Notes under the pieces: model-generated | What the model was told of the DNA's origin: nothing | Database searches by the model: none | The model's input: the letters and a program-made list of their open reading frames with translations, nothing else | Shown here: one piece after another, positions 1 through 8,644 of the stretch | Numbering within the stretch: position 1 is the first letter of the stretch | Layout of the letters: every line of letters begins with the position of its first letter | Made by a program: the position numbers and the translations under genes | NCBI RefSeq assembly: GCF_003050925.1 | Contig: NZ_QAOV01000002.1 | Location: 1-64,000, forward strand | DNA from: Pseudomonas sp. GV085 | GTDB taxonomy: Bacteria > Pseudomonadota > Gammaproteobacteria > Pseudomonadales > Pseudomonadaceae | Reading direction: 5' to 3' | Length of the DNA stretch: 64,000 bases

Positions 1-227
1 TTTTTTCAAACCGCGCTAGAACTTCTGTCCACATCGTTTTCGTCACCCTGACTGGTTTTTAGGGGATTCTAAACGAAGACCTTGAAAGGGCTGGCTGTAA
101 AAGCGAAACCAATAGTAGCCGTGACCACAGAAACGGAAATTCACCCCCATCCCCAGATAAAAAACAAAAAAAAGCGGCACTCCTCCAGAAACGAAAAGCG
201 CCGCTCTCCTTAACCCAACACCACGCC
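1..227. other. gene-free left edge with a decayed interspersed-repeat fragment
   Basis: No credible gene is seen before the VOC gene. Bases about 83-150 resemble, with many mismatches, one end of the long interspersed repeat found near 31370-31425 and 37890-37955: the run CTGTAAAAGCGAAACC is shared with the copy at 31366, and the following GTAGCCGTGACC / CAGAAACGGA matches its GGCCGTTACCGCAGAAATGGA. It is probably a decayed end of the same element. The upstream part of this intergenic space lies outside the window. Confidence 0.4.
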
Positions 228-611
228 CTATTCAGCCTTGAAGCAATACACCGCCAGCTTGTTCCCATCCAGATCCCGGGCGTAGGCAGCGTAGGCATTG
301 TCCGCCCAGCCACGTGAGCCTGGCAGGCCTTCGCAAACGCCACCGTTTGCCAATGCAGCTGTATGGAAGGCATGGACAGCAGCGCGGTTCGGTGCTTCGA
401 AACTGACGGTGACACCATTGCCGACGGTGGCCGGATTTCCATTAGCCGGATTGAGTACGAAGAACGAAGGCTTATCGATGCCCCAGATGGAGCCGGCCTC
501 ATCGAGATCGGTAACGCGGTTCAGGCCAATTTCCTTCAAAACAACATCATAGAATGCGCGTGCTTTTTGCAGATCTTTAGTGCCGACGGTGACATGAGTA
601 AAAACAGACAT
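228..611 (-). CDS. VOC family (glyoxalase/bleomycin-resistance fold) protein
   Basis: A 127-aa protein of the vicinal-oxygen-chelate superfamily. It opens with the usual first beta strand and helix (FTHVTVGTKDLQKARAFYD, residues 4-22) and ends with a strand carrying acidic residues (DLDGNKLAVYCFKAE). The length fits a single two-module VOC protein that dimerises. His6 and the C-terminal acidic positions are plausible metal ligands, but the substrate cannot be told; family members include glyoxalases, dioxygenases and thiol transferases. Its stop is 132 bp beyond the stop-side hairpin of the next gene (744-2780), so it probably has its own promoter in 612-740. Confidence 0.8.
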   Translation of the reverse strand: MSVFTHVTVGTKDLQKARAFYDVVLKEIGLNRVTDLDEAGSIWGIDKPSFFVLNPANGNPATVGNGVTVSFEAPNRAAVHAFHTAALANGGVCEGLPGSRGWADNAYAAYARDLDGNKLAVYCFKAE

Positions 612-712
612 CTTTGTTTCCTTACTGTTGGTGGTGATTGGGCTGCCGACGGATCAGAGACCCGTCGGATATCAGAAATGAATGACGGTGCGAATGCTTT
701 GCTGTGAAAGTT

Positions 713-737
713 GCCCCTGATGTTTGAAGTCAGGGGC
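713..737 (-). terminator. hairpin just after the DgcA-like gene
   Basis: A perfect 8-bp stem GCCCCTGA/TCAGGGGC with a 9-nt loop begins 7 bp beyond the stop codon of the minus-strand gene 744-2780. The T tract on the minus strand is weak (AACTTT), so this may be a weak terminator or an mRNA 3'-end stabiliser. Confidence 0.45.
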
Positions 738-743
738 ATGACT

Positions 744-2780
744 TCAGATGTCTTTCAACAGCCGCAGCGCATCGTAGATGGCGGCGTGGGTATTGCGCGC
801 CGAGACCGCATCGCCGATCCGGAACAGCTGGAAGCGGCCTTCAGGGTTGGTCACGATGTTCTGGGTTTTGCCGGCGATCAGATTGTGCTGCTCGACTGCG
901 CCGTCATTGCTCGAATGGGGTCGCAGATCGAAGTACAAATCGTCCAGGGGAAGGGTGCCGTGGTTGATCACGACTTGATCGACCGCCCGCTGTTTATGCA
1001 CCTGGCCATAATCGCTGCCGAAGTTGGCAACCAACTGTCCGTCGCGCTTCTCTACGGAATCGACCCGATACGTGACGGTAAAGGTGACGTCCAGGTCCTG
1101 CAGGCTGCGCATGTAAGGCACCAGGTTCATCGCCATCACCTCCGGCGAAAACGACCGGTCAGGCGTGACGATCTCCAGTTTTGCACCGCTGTTGGCGATG
1201 ACCTCTGCTGCTTGTAGCGCCGCATGGTCGCCAGCGTCGTCAAAGATCAGCACGTTCTGGCCGGGCTTGACGTCGCCGGAAATGATGTCCCAGGTCGACA
1301 CCACCAAATCGTTACCCTGTTTGAGCACTTCGGTGTGCGGCAAGCCGCCCGTGGCAACGATCACCACATCCGGCTCTTCAGCCAGCACCGTCTCGGCCTC
1401 GGCCCATGTGTTGAAGTGGAACTTCACACCCAGGCGTTCGCATTGCGCCATGCGCCAGTCGATGATGCTGATCATCTCGCGGCGCCGTTCGCTGAGCGCA
1501 GTCAAGCGGATCTGCCCGCCGGGCTGGTCGGCGACTTCGAACACCGTGACGTCGTGGCCACGTTCACCGGCGACCCGCGCCGCCTCCAGACCCGCGGGGC
1601 CGGTCCCGATCACCACCACCTTGCGCTTGGCCGGCGCCTTGGGAATTTCGTGGGGCATGGTGGTTTCACGCCCGGTGGCGGCGTTGTGGATGCAATACGC
1701 CGCGCCGCCTTGATAGATGCGGTCCAGGCAATAGTTGGCCCCTACGCAGGGGCGGATGTCTTCTTCGCGCTTTTCGATGATCTTGCGCACGATGTGCGGA
1801 TCGGTCATATGCGCTCGGGTCATGCCGATCATGTCTACCTTGCCGGAGGCAATGGCGTGTCGCGCCGTGGCGACATCCGGGATCTTGGCCGCATGGAAAG
1901 TAGGGAAGCCGGTGGCCGAGCGGATCTCGCCGGCAAAATCCAGGTGCGCAGAGTTGCGCATGCCCTGGATCGGAATCACATCGGTCAGGCCGGCATCGGT
2001 ATCGATGTGCCCGCGTACGACGTTGAGGAAGTCGACCAGACCGCTGTCCTTGAGCATGTGAGAAATCTGCATGCCGTCCTTCGCACCGAAGCCACCGGGC
2101 AGGTCCTCATCGCCGGTGTAGCGGACCCCGAGCAGGAAGTCTTCGCCACAGCGTTGGCGGATACCGCGCAGGACGTCAAAGGTGAAGCGCAGTCGGTTTT
2201 CCAGCGAGCCGCCGTACGGGCCGTCAAGATCGTTGGTCAATGGCGACCAGAACTGATCCATGAGGTGACCGTAAGCCTGCAACTCCAGACCATCGAGGCC
2301 CGCCGCCTTCATGCGTTCGGCGGCATCCACGTAGTCCTTGATGATTCGATCGATGTCCCAGTCTTCCATCTTTTTCGGAAAGGCCCGGTGGGACGCTTCA
2401 CGGCGATGAGACGGCGAGACGACCGGCAGCCAGTCAGCCTTGTCCCAGCGCGTGCGCCTTCCCAGGTGGGTCAACTGAATCATCACCGCCGCACCGTGTT
2501 CGTGGCATTCGTCGGTCAGATCCTTCATCCATTTGACCACCTCATCTTTATACGCCAGCACGTTGTTGAACACCGGCGGGCTGTCGCGGGAAACAGCGGC
2601 GGAGCCTGCGGTCATGGTCAGCGCCACACCGGCCTTCGCGCGCTCAACGTGATAAGCGCGGTACAGATCCTTTGGCATGCCGTCGACAGGATAGGCGGGT
2701 TCATGGGAGGTGGTCATGATCCGGTTTTTGAGAGTCAGGTGCTTGATCTTATAGGGCTGCAGCAAGGGATCGCTGGACAT
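744..2780 (-). CDS. DgcA/TMADH-like FMN/FAD demethylating oxidoreductase
   Basis: A 678-aa protein with the trimethylamine-dehydrogenase layout: an N-terminal Old-Yellow-Enzyme-type FMN barrel (about 1-370) and a C-terminal FAD/NAD(P)-like Rossmann part starting with VVVIGTGPAGLEAAR (388-402). Members of this subfamily in Pseudomonas and rhizobia (DgcA, N-methylproline demethylase) remove N-methyl groups from dimethylglycine or betaine-like compounds. The cluster-binding region reads C345-x5-C351-x11-C363, with Ala348 at the place of the second TMADH cysteine, so only three of the four TMADH cysteines are present at these positions. It stands alone, with an inverted repeat 60 bp upstream. N-methyl amine substrate is inferred from family only. 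Confidence 0.75.
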   Translation of the reverse strand: MSSDPLLQPYKIKHLTLKNRIMTTSHEPAYPVDGMPKDLYRAYHVERAKAGVALTMTAGSAAVSRDSPPVFNNVLAYKDEVVKWMKDLTDECHEHGAAVMIQLTHLGRRTRWDKADWLPVVSPSHRREASHRAFPKKMEDWDIDRIIKDYVDAAERMKAAGLDGLELQAYGHLMDQFWSPLTNDLDGPYGGSLENRLRFTFDVLRGIRQRCGEDFLLGVRYTGDEDLPGGFGAKDGMQISHMLKDSGLVDFLNVVRGHIDTDAGLTDVIPIQGMRNSAHLDFAGEIRSATGFPTFHAAKIPDVATARHAIASGKVDMIGMTRAHMTDPHIVRKIIEKREEDIRPCVGANYCLDRIYQGGAAYCIHNAATGRETTMPHEIPKAPAKRKVVVIGTGPAGLEAARVAGERGHDVTVFEVADQPGGQIRLTALSERRREMISIIDWRMAQCERLGVKFHFNTWAEAETVLAEEPDVVIVATGGLPHTEVLKQGNDLVVSTWDIISGDVKPGQNVLIFDDAGDHAALQAAEVIANSGAKLEIVTPDRSFSPEVMAMNLVPYMRSLQDLDVTFTVTYRVDSVEKRDGQLVANFGSDYGQVHKQRAVDQVVINHGTLPLDDLYFDLRPHSSNDGAVEQHNLIAGKTQNIVTNPEGRFQLFRIGDAVSARNTHAAIYDALRLLKDI

Positions 2781-2841
2781 GGTGTTGCGCTCCGGGAACA
2801 GAACATCAGGCTTGGTTTGACATGACGGTAGGTCGAATGTT

Positions 2842-2870
2842 CACTTGTGTCAATGAGTGAGACACAGGTG
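2842..2870. promoter_or_regulatory. candidate operator between the DgcA-like and oxygenase genes
   Basis: An inverted repeat CACTTGTGTC - 9 nt - GACACAGGTG (9 of 10 arm positions complementary) lies about 60 bp upstream of the minus-strand gene 744-2780 and 117 bp upstream of the plus-strand oxygenase. Size and symmetry fit a dimeric repressor site. No regulator gene is adjacent, so the protein is unknown. Confidence 0.4.
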
Positions 2871-2986
2871 TACATTTTTCTTGCGCGGTGGAAAAACCAG
2901 GATTAAGATCGATTCGAACAGGGGGGATCGTCAGGGGGTCTTTCTGAACCCGCTGCCTTAATATGATTTTTAAAAGGAGAGCCTAC

Positions 2987-3976
2987 GTGACAGCGTTATC
3001 CGATAGTCGTTTGGCGAGCAGGCAAACAGCTTTTACTGAAATTCCAATCATAGATGTGTCGCCACTTATCAACGGTAATAATCCACTGCAGGTGGCAAGC
3101 CAAATAGGTGATGCATGCGAAAAGGTGGGGTTCTTTTATATTAAAAATCATGGTGTTGATCAGCAGTTGATAGACAACATGTACAGGCTGAGCAAGGATT
3201 TTTTCAAGCTTCCATATGAGGAGAAAAACGATCTTAATGTCGTCAACTCCGGACTGACGCTGCGCGGCTATATACCGATGTATGCGGAGAACGTAGACCC
3301 TGCCAACACCCGCGACTTTAAAGAGTGTTTTGATTACGGCGCTCATTACGATGATATTTCTCCATTTTTTGGCCCTAATCAAATGCCTTCCGCACTGCCA
3401 CAATTCGAGAAGGTTGCCGACGCTTATCATGGCGCTGTATTGGCGCTCGCGAGAACGCTCATCGGCGCAATTGCGCTGAGTTTAGGTTTGCCACAGGATT
3501 ACTTTGAACGTCTTCAGCGCAAGCCCATCACTATTCAGCGAATTTTGCGTTACCCGCCCCAGATGGGTAGGGTTTCCCAAGAAGAGATTGGTATTGGGGC
3601 TCACACGGACTACGGTTTCCTGACAGTCCTGTCCCAAGATGCAGTTGGCGGTTTGCAGGTCATGAATCGTGCTGGGGAGTGGGTTACTGCACCACCGGTT
3701 GAAGGCACGTTTATCGTCAACATTGGTGATCTGGTTCAAACCCTGACCAATGATCGATACACATCGACAATGCATCGCGTCATCAATACCAGCGGCCTGG
3801 AACGTTATTCCATACCGTTCTTTATTGATTTGGATTTCGATGCGGTTGTTGAGCCTGTGTCAACCTGCGTGAGTGAGACTTTGCCTGCGAAGTATGAAGC
3901 GTACACGTGTGGCAAACACAAATTTAAGCGATTTGTTGATAGCTATGCGCACCTGAAAGAAACCGAGAAGGCATGA
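2987..3976 (+). CDS. isopenicillin-N-synthase-like 2-oxoglutarate/Fe(II) oxygenase
   Basis: A 329-aa non-haem iron oxygenase. It has the N-terminal DIOX_N region (IPIIDVSPLINGNN..., VGFFYIKNHGV) and a C-terminal catalytic jelly roll with HTDYGF (His206, Asp208), the distal His263 in MHRVIN and the co-substrate-binding R-x-S (Arg273, Ser275). I choose the GTG at 2987 rather than the ATG at 2963 because AAAGGAGA ends 6 nt before the GTG. Many family members are annotated as ethylene-forming-enzyme-like, but the sequence does not single out that activity. The gene is visibly more AT-rich than its neighbours (for example TTTTATATTAAAAATCAT), which suggests later acquisition. It stands alone and is followed by a strong terminator. 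Confidence 0.8.
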   Translation: MTALSDSRLASRQTAFTEIPIIDVSPLINGNNPLQVASQIGDACEKVGFFYIKNHGVDQQLIDNMYRLSKDFFKLPYEEKNDLNVVNSGLTLRGYIPMYAENVDPANTRDFKECFDYGAHYDDISPFFGPNQMPSALPQFEKVADAYHGAVLALARTLIGAIALSLGLPQDYFERLQRKPITIQRILRYPPQMGRVSQEEIGIGAHTDYGFLTVLSQDAVGGLQVMNRAGEWVTAPPVEGTFIVNIGDLVQTLTNDRYTSTMHRVINTSGLERYSIPFFIDLDFDAVVEPVSTCVSETLPAKYEAYTCGKHKFKRFVDSYAHLKETEKA

Positions 3977-4046
3977 TCGTTCTTCTGGCTACGAAGATGC
4001 TGATTGGAGGTCAAAGTCGCCAGCCTGCGAACGAATGTTCCACCAG

Positions 4047-4085
4047 AACCACAAGAAACGCCTTGGCGTGTCTTGTGGTTTTTTT
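4047..4085. terminator. rho-independent terminator
   Basis: A 9-bp stem AACCACAAG (4047-4055) / CTTGTGGTT (4072-4080) with an inner ACGCC/GGCGT stem is followed by TTTTTC on the plus strand. It sits 70 bp past the oxygenase stop and next to the stop of the convergent MFS gene, so it may serve both. Confidence 0.85.
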
Positions 4086-5293
4086 CAAGCGATGTTTGCC
4101 GATGTAACAGGCTCCCGCGAGATTGCGCGTGCAGCCAGGAAGGCAAGAACAGCCGCCACGCCCAGCAACGCGGCGCTCAACTCGAAGGTCGCTCGATAGC
4201 CGCTCGAGTCAAACACCAGCCCGCCGACGGTTGCACCCGAGGCAATGGCCAGTTGAATGATCGCCACCATTAAACCGCCACCCGCTTCAGCTGCCTCCGG
4301 CAATGTCCTCGCCAGCCACGTCCACCATCCCACCGGCGCCGCAGTCGCAACCAGTCCCCAGAGACCCAGCAAGACAGTGGTGGTGGCCGCCGAACTGCCG
4401 AATGAAACCAGCGCCAGTGCGATCACCGCCATCAAGATCGGGATGACGATGAGGGTGCGATGCAGGCCATTTTTCAAGAAGGCTTCAATCAGGAAGGTTC
4501 CCGCGAGGCCCGCCAGACCGAGGACGAGCAGCATCAGCGAGAGCATGGAAACACTGACATGCGTGACGGCTTCAAGGAACGGTCGCAAATAGGTAAACAG
4601 CATGAACTGACCCATGAAAAAGACACTGACCGCCAACATGCCTAACGCGACGGGCAGGCTTTTCATCAACTTCAAGACATTTCCAGTGCCTGAAACGCTT
4701 TGCGATTTCATCGCTGGAAGGCTGAACAAAAGCCAGACACTGGCGACTACCGCGACCGGAATGACGCACATAAACGCACCGCGCCAGCCGATCAAGGAAC
4801 CGAGGAAACTGCCCAAAGGTGCTGCAATCACCGTCGCCAGAGCGTTGCCGCCGTTGACGATTGCCATGGCCCGAGTGATCTGGTCTTCAGGCACCAGGCG
4901 CATGGCGGTTGCCGCCGACAACGACCAGAAGCCGCCGATCGCCACACCGATCAATGCGCGGCCGACCATGAACACCCAGTAGTTCGGCGCGAACGCGACC
5001 ACTGTTCCCGAAATCATCATCAGCACAGTCAGTGACATCAGCAGAGGCTTACGGTCGAACCGCGCCGCCACCGCAGCGATCAGGAGGCTGGCGAACAGCG
5101 CAAACAGCCCAGAGACAGAAATGCCCTGGCCTGCTTGCCCTGCGGTGATCTGCAGATCGGCGGCAATCGGCGTCAGCAGGCTGACGGGCATGAACTCCGA
5201 TGCCACCAGCACGAAGGCGGCGAGTGACATGGCGAATACGGCGCCCCACGAGGGTTCAGCTTTCCGGGGGGCGTGGAGGGAGTGGCTGGTCAT
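4085..5293 (-). CDS. MFS efflux transporter, drug:H+ antiporter type
   Basis: A 402-aa inner-membrane protein with about 12 hydrophobic segments in two halves. The MFS signature region is RFDRKPLLMSLTVLMMISG after the second segment, followed by GRALIGVAIGGFW. The overall pattern (N-terminal SLAAFVLVASEFMPVSLLTPIAADL) is that of the AraJ/PmrA-type sugar or drug efflux group. It is the last gene of a minus-strand run with the hydrolase (87 bp upstream) and the alcohol dehydrogenase, all divergent from the AraC regulator at 7663. Export of a product or toxic substrate of that operon is inferred. Confidence 0.8.
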   Translation of the reverse strand: MTSHSLHAPRKAEPSWGAVFAMSLAAFVLVASEFMPVSLLTPIAADLQITAGQAGQGISVSGLFALFASLLIAAVAARFDRKPLLMSLTVLMMISGTVVAFAPNYWVFMVGRALIGVAIGGFWSLSAATAMRLVPEDQITRAMAIVNGGNALATVIAAPLGSFLGSLIGWRGAFMCVIPVAVVASVWLLFSLPAMKSQSVSGTGNVLKLMKSLPVALGMLAVSVFFMGQFMLFTYLRPFLEAVTHVSVSMLSLMLLVLGLAGLAGTFLIEAFLKNGLHRTLIVIPILMAVIALALVSFGSSAATTTVLLGLWGLVATAAPVGWWTWLARTLPEAAEAGGGLMVAIIQLAIASGATVGGLVFDSSGYRATFELSAALLGVAAVLAFLAARAISREPVTSANIA

Positions 5294-5380
5294 TGATTGA
5301 ATCCTGTCATGCGCGAAGCGTTGCGGCCCCGTGAACGAGGCCGCGAGAGAGAACCGGTGTCGGTCAGGGGCACTGGCCAG

Positions 5381-6403
5381 TTACTTCAGGTTGCTTTTGA
5401 AGAAGGAGGTCAACTTGGCGAATGGAATGAGGTTGACCCGGTCGTAAAGATCCACATGCCCGGCATCTGGAATGATGAGCAGTTCTTTAGGCTCGGCGGC
5501 GCGCTTGTACGCGTCCTCACTGAACTCGAGTGAGTGTGCCTGGGCGCCAGCAATGAACAGCAGCGGGCGAGGGGAGATCGTCTCGATGTCGTTGAACGGA
5601 TAGAAGTTCATGAATTTCACGTTGCTGGTCAGCGTCGGCATAGTAGTAGTTTGCGGCGATGCGCCAGCGGGGGTGACCTCGCCGCGCGCAGTGCGGTAGA
5701 AATCATAGAACTCATCACCCACGGCGTTGCCGGTCAGCTTTAGTGGTGAGCCGCTGGTGTAGCGAACTTCGCCGCCCCAGAATTCCGCGTTACGCTGCTG
5801 CGCCGCATCGCGAATGATTTGCTCGCGTTGCTCCAACGTGACTGAGTGCTTGAGGCCGTTACGGTTGGCCGACCCCATGTCATACATGCTGACGGTGGCG
5901 ATGGCCTTCAGACGTGGATCGATCTTGGCGGCGCTGATCGCGAAGCTGCCACTACCGCAGATGCCGATAACGCCGATACGCTCTCGATCGACGATCGGGC
6001 GAGTGCCGAGGTAGTCCACGGCGGCACTAAAGTCCTCGGCGTAGATATCAGGCGAAACCGCTTGGCGAGGCGTACCTGCGCTTTCGCCCCAGAACGACAA
6101 GTCCAGCGACAGCGTGACAAATCCCTGCTCGGCCATTTTGGTGGCGTACAGGTTCGCACTCTGTTCCTTCACTGCGCCCATTGGATGACCGACAATGATC
6201 GCGGCGTTCTTGGATTGAGGATCGAGACTCTTTAGGGTGAACAGGTTGCCTGCCACCTTCATACCGTATTGATTCTTGAAGGTGACCTTTTCTACGGTCA
6301 CCTTGTCGCTTTTGTAGAAGTTGTCTGCACCGTTCGACCTATCGGCGCCCATTGAAGAAAATGAGGTAACAAGCAGCCCGAGGGCAAGAAGAATGCCTTT
6401 CAC
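5381..6403 (-). CDS. exported alpha/beta hydrolase with a cysteine-type elbow
   Basis: A 340-aa protein with an N-terminal signal peptide (MKGILLALGLLVTSFSSMGA) and an alpha/beta-hydrolase body: oxyanion region VGHPMGAVKE (71-80), nucleophile elbow IGICGSGSF (146-154) and a late AGHVDLYD holding the probable catalytic His. At the place of the usual serine the elbow has Cys149, with Ser151 two residues on. This is the pattern of dienelactone-hydrolase-like and YcjY-like groups. The substrate is unknown. It lies 44 bp after the alcohol dehydrogenase and is probably cotranscribed with it. Confidence 0.75.
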   Translation of the reverse strand: MKGILLALGLLVTSFSSMGADRSNGADNFYKSDKVTVEKVTFKNQYGMKVAGNLFTLKSLDPQSKNAAIIVGHPMGAVKEQSANLYATKMAEQGFVTLSLDLSFWGESAGTPRQAVSPDIYAEDFSAAVDYLGTRPIVDRERIGVIGICGSGSFAISAAKIDPRLKAIATVSMYDMGSANRNGLKHSVTLEQREQIIRDAAQQRNAEFWGGEVRYTSGSPLKLTGNAVGDEFYDFYRTARGEVTPAGASPQTTTMPTLTSNVKFMNFYPFNDIETISPRPLLFIAGAQAHSLEFSEDAYKRAAEPKELLIIPDAGHVDLYDRVNLIPFAKLTSFFKSNLK

Positions 6404-6447
6404 TGGATAGCCCTTTCGATTGAGTGGTAATTCGCTGGCGTCTTCGC

Positions 6448-7497
6448 TTAACCAGCCAAGGTGGCGTTGTCGATCACGAAGCGATACTTGACGTCGCCCT
6501 TGAGCATCCGCTCGTAGGATTCGTTGATCTGGTCGGCTCGAACGAGCTCGATGTCGGCGACGATGCCGTGCTCCGCGCAGAAATTCAGCATCTCCTGCGT
6601 TTCGGCGATGCCGCCGATCATTGAGCCGGCAATCGTCCGGCGCTTCATGATCAGGTTGAACACGTTGGGCGACGGATGTGGTGAGGCGGGCGCACCGACC
6701 AGGGTCAGCGCCCCGTCTCGCTTGAGCAGAACCAGGAAGGCATCGAGATCGTGCGGGGCTGCGACGGTATTGAGGATGAAGTCAAAGCTCTTGGCATGCG
6801 CAGCCATTTCTTCAGCGTTGCGCGACACCACAACTTCATCGGCACCCAGTTGTTTTGCTGCTTCGCGCTTGGATTCAGAGGTGGTGAACGCCACGACGTG
6901 AGCACCCATCGCATGGGCCAGCTTGATGCCCATGTGGCCCAGCCCACCGATACCGACCACGCCGATTTTCTTGCCCGGCCCGGCGTTCCAGTGACGCAGC
7001 GGGGAGTACGTGGTGATGCCCGCGCACAGCAGCGGCGCGACGGCGGCCAGTTGCTCCTCCGGGTGGCGGATGCGCAGAACATAACGTTCATGCACCACAA
7101 TGTTTTGCGCGTAGCCGCCGAGCGTCCAGCCGGGTGCGTCCGGGGTCGGGAAGTTGTAGGTGCCGATCATGCCGTCGCAGTAGTTCTCCAGGCCGGTTTC
7201 ACAGTCGTCACAGTGTTTGCAGCTGTCGACGATGCAACCGACACCGACCAGGTCTCCAACAGTGAAGTCCGAAACGTGCGCACCCACCGCCGATACACGG
7301 CCGACAATTTCGTGCCCCGGTACGCAAGGAAACTGAGTGCCTGCCCATTCGGCACGCACCTGATGCAAGTCCGAATGGCAGATACCGCAGAAGGCGATAT
7401 CAATCTGAACGTCATGGGCGGCGGGGTGACGGCGGCGGATCTGCAAAGGCTCAAGGGGTTTGTCGCCCGCATGAGCACCATAGGCTTGTACAAGCAT
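6448..7497 (-). CDS. zinc-dependent NAD(P) alcohol dehydrogenase, cinnamyl-alcohol/YahK type
   Basis: A 349-aa medium-chain dehydrogenase. Catalytic zinc region: CGICHSD and GHEIVGRV. Structural zinc lobe: C-x2-C-x2-C-x7-C in DSCKHCDDCETGLENYC. Nucleotide fold: GIGGLGHMGIKLA. This pattern is typical of broad-specificity aldehyde reductases of the YahK/AdhC group. It is the first gene of a three-gene run with the exported hydrolase and MFS exporter, divergent from an AraC regulator 165 bp away, which suggests aldehyde or alcohol detoxification under that regulator. Confidence 0.88.
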   Translation of the reverse strand: MLVQAYGAHAGDKPLEPLQIRRRHPAAHDVQIDIAFCGICHSDLHQVRAEWAGTQFPCVPGHEIVGRVSAVGAHVSDFTVGDLVGVGCIVDSCKHCDDCETGLENYCDGMIGTYNFPTPDAPGWTLGGYAQNIVVHERYVLRIRHPEEQLAAVAPLLCAGITTYSPLRHWNAGPGKKIGVVGIGGLGHMGIKLAHAMGAHVVAFTTSESKREAAKQLGADEVVVSRNAEEMAAHAKSFDFILNTVAAPHDLDAFLVLLKRDGALTLVGAPASPHPSPNVFNLIMKRRTIAGSMIGGIAETQEMLNFCAEHGIVADIELVRADQINESYERMLKGDVKYRFVIDNATLAG

Positions 7498-7662
7498 GGG
7501 AGAGACCTCAAAGAATTTGTCGGATGGACATTTTCCCGTTCTGACAAGGCTCTCAGTAGTGCAATCCGCTGGATTACTTGCCTGATTCTATGAGTCTTCG
7601 TTCTATCGCAGGACGGTTGCGGGCGGGCGGGTTAGAGTTCAGCGAAGAGGTATGAGACGTTC

Positions 7663-8571
7663 ATGATGACCCAACACGAAACCGCCACATCGCCCCAGGA
7701 GGCGCTCGCCCAGGTCATTGGCTCGCGGGTCTTGAAACCCGGTGACTACGCAACCTCGATTGCAGGCCTCGGCTTCTTCAGGCGCGAACACCCGTCGCCG
7801 CCCGTTGTTTGCATGGTCGAACCGAGCATCATTCTTGTCGCCCAAGGCGAGAAACAGCTGTGGGTAGGCGGTGAGGGTTATCCGTATGACGCTTCGCGTT
7901 TTCTGGTCACCTCACTGGATTTGCCGGCCAACTCGGAGGTGCTCGCGGCGAGCCCGGAACAACCGTGCCTCGGGCTGACGCTCAAGCTCGATTTGCGCAT
8001 GCTGGCAGAGCTGATAGCGCAGAGTGACCTGCCGCCCACCCGTGAACGTTCGGTCGCGAAAGGGGTGGGCATCGGTTCAGTGACCGCAGCCATGCTGGCG
8101 TCGTTCGAGCGCTTGTTGGCGCTGCTCGATGAACCGGAAGCCATTCCTGTTCTCGCCCCTTTGATCCAGCGTGAAATTCACTACCGTCTCTTGAAGAGTG
8201 ATCAGGCGGGCAGGTTGCGACAAATCACGTCTGTCGATGGTCAGGGCTATCGGATCGCCAAAGCCATCGATTGGCTGAAATTGAATTACGCCTCGGCCCT
8301 GCGGGTCGATGACCTTGCCGGCCGGGTGCAAATGAGCACGCCGACCTTTCACCACCATTTCCGCCAGCTCACTGCAATGAGCCCGTTGCAGTACCAGAAA
8401 TGGCTACGGCTAAACGAGGCGAGGCGCCTGATGCTCAACGAGCATCAGGATGTATCCAGCGCGGCGTTCAAAGTCGGCTATGAAAGCCCTTCGCAGTTCA
8501 GTCGCGAATACAGCCGACTGTTTGGAGTGCCGCCTAAACGAGATATTGCGCTGTTGCGAGGGGCAGGGTAG
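7663..8571 (+). CDS. AraC-family regulator with AraC_N (PF06719-like) domain
   Basis: A 302-aa regulator. The N-terminal effector domain has the AraC_N look (YATSIAGLGFFRRE, VCMVEPSIILVAQGEKQLWVG). The C-terminal pair of helix-turn-helix motifs starts near KAIDWLKLNYASALRVDDLA and ends FKVGYESPSQFSREYSRLFG. Regulators of this subgroup are very often divergent from alcohol dehydrogenases and hydrolases, as here. It probably activates the 7497-4085 operon from the 165-bp divergent promoter region. The inducer is unknown. Confidence 0.88.
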   Translation: MMTQHETATSPQEALAQVIGSRVLKPGDYATSIAGLGFFRREHPSPPVVCMVEPSIILVAQGEKQLWVGGEGYPYDASRFLVTSLDLPANSEVLAASPEQPCLGLTLKLDLRMLAELIAQSDLPPTRERSVAKGVGIGSVTAAMLASFERLLALLDEPEAIPVLAPLIQREIHYRLLKSDQAGRLRQITSVDGQGYRIAKAIDWLKLNYASALRVDDLAGRVQMSTPTFHHHFRQLTAMSPLQYQKWLRLNEARRLMLNEHQDVSSAAFKVGYESPSQFSREYSRLFGVPPKRDIALLRGAG

Positions 8572-8644
8572 CGACAGGGTGAGGTCATTCAAAAATGGTG
8601 GTTGGTCCACGTGCGGGACGCAACGTCTCCTCGGCGGCCAACCG

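Noticed and set aside
1224..2825. 533-codon open frame antisense to the DgcA-like gene
   Set aside because: It is compositionally a shadow (rich in His/Gly/Arg/Val) and runs across the start region of the well-supported minus-strand gene.
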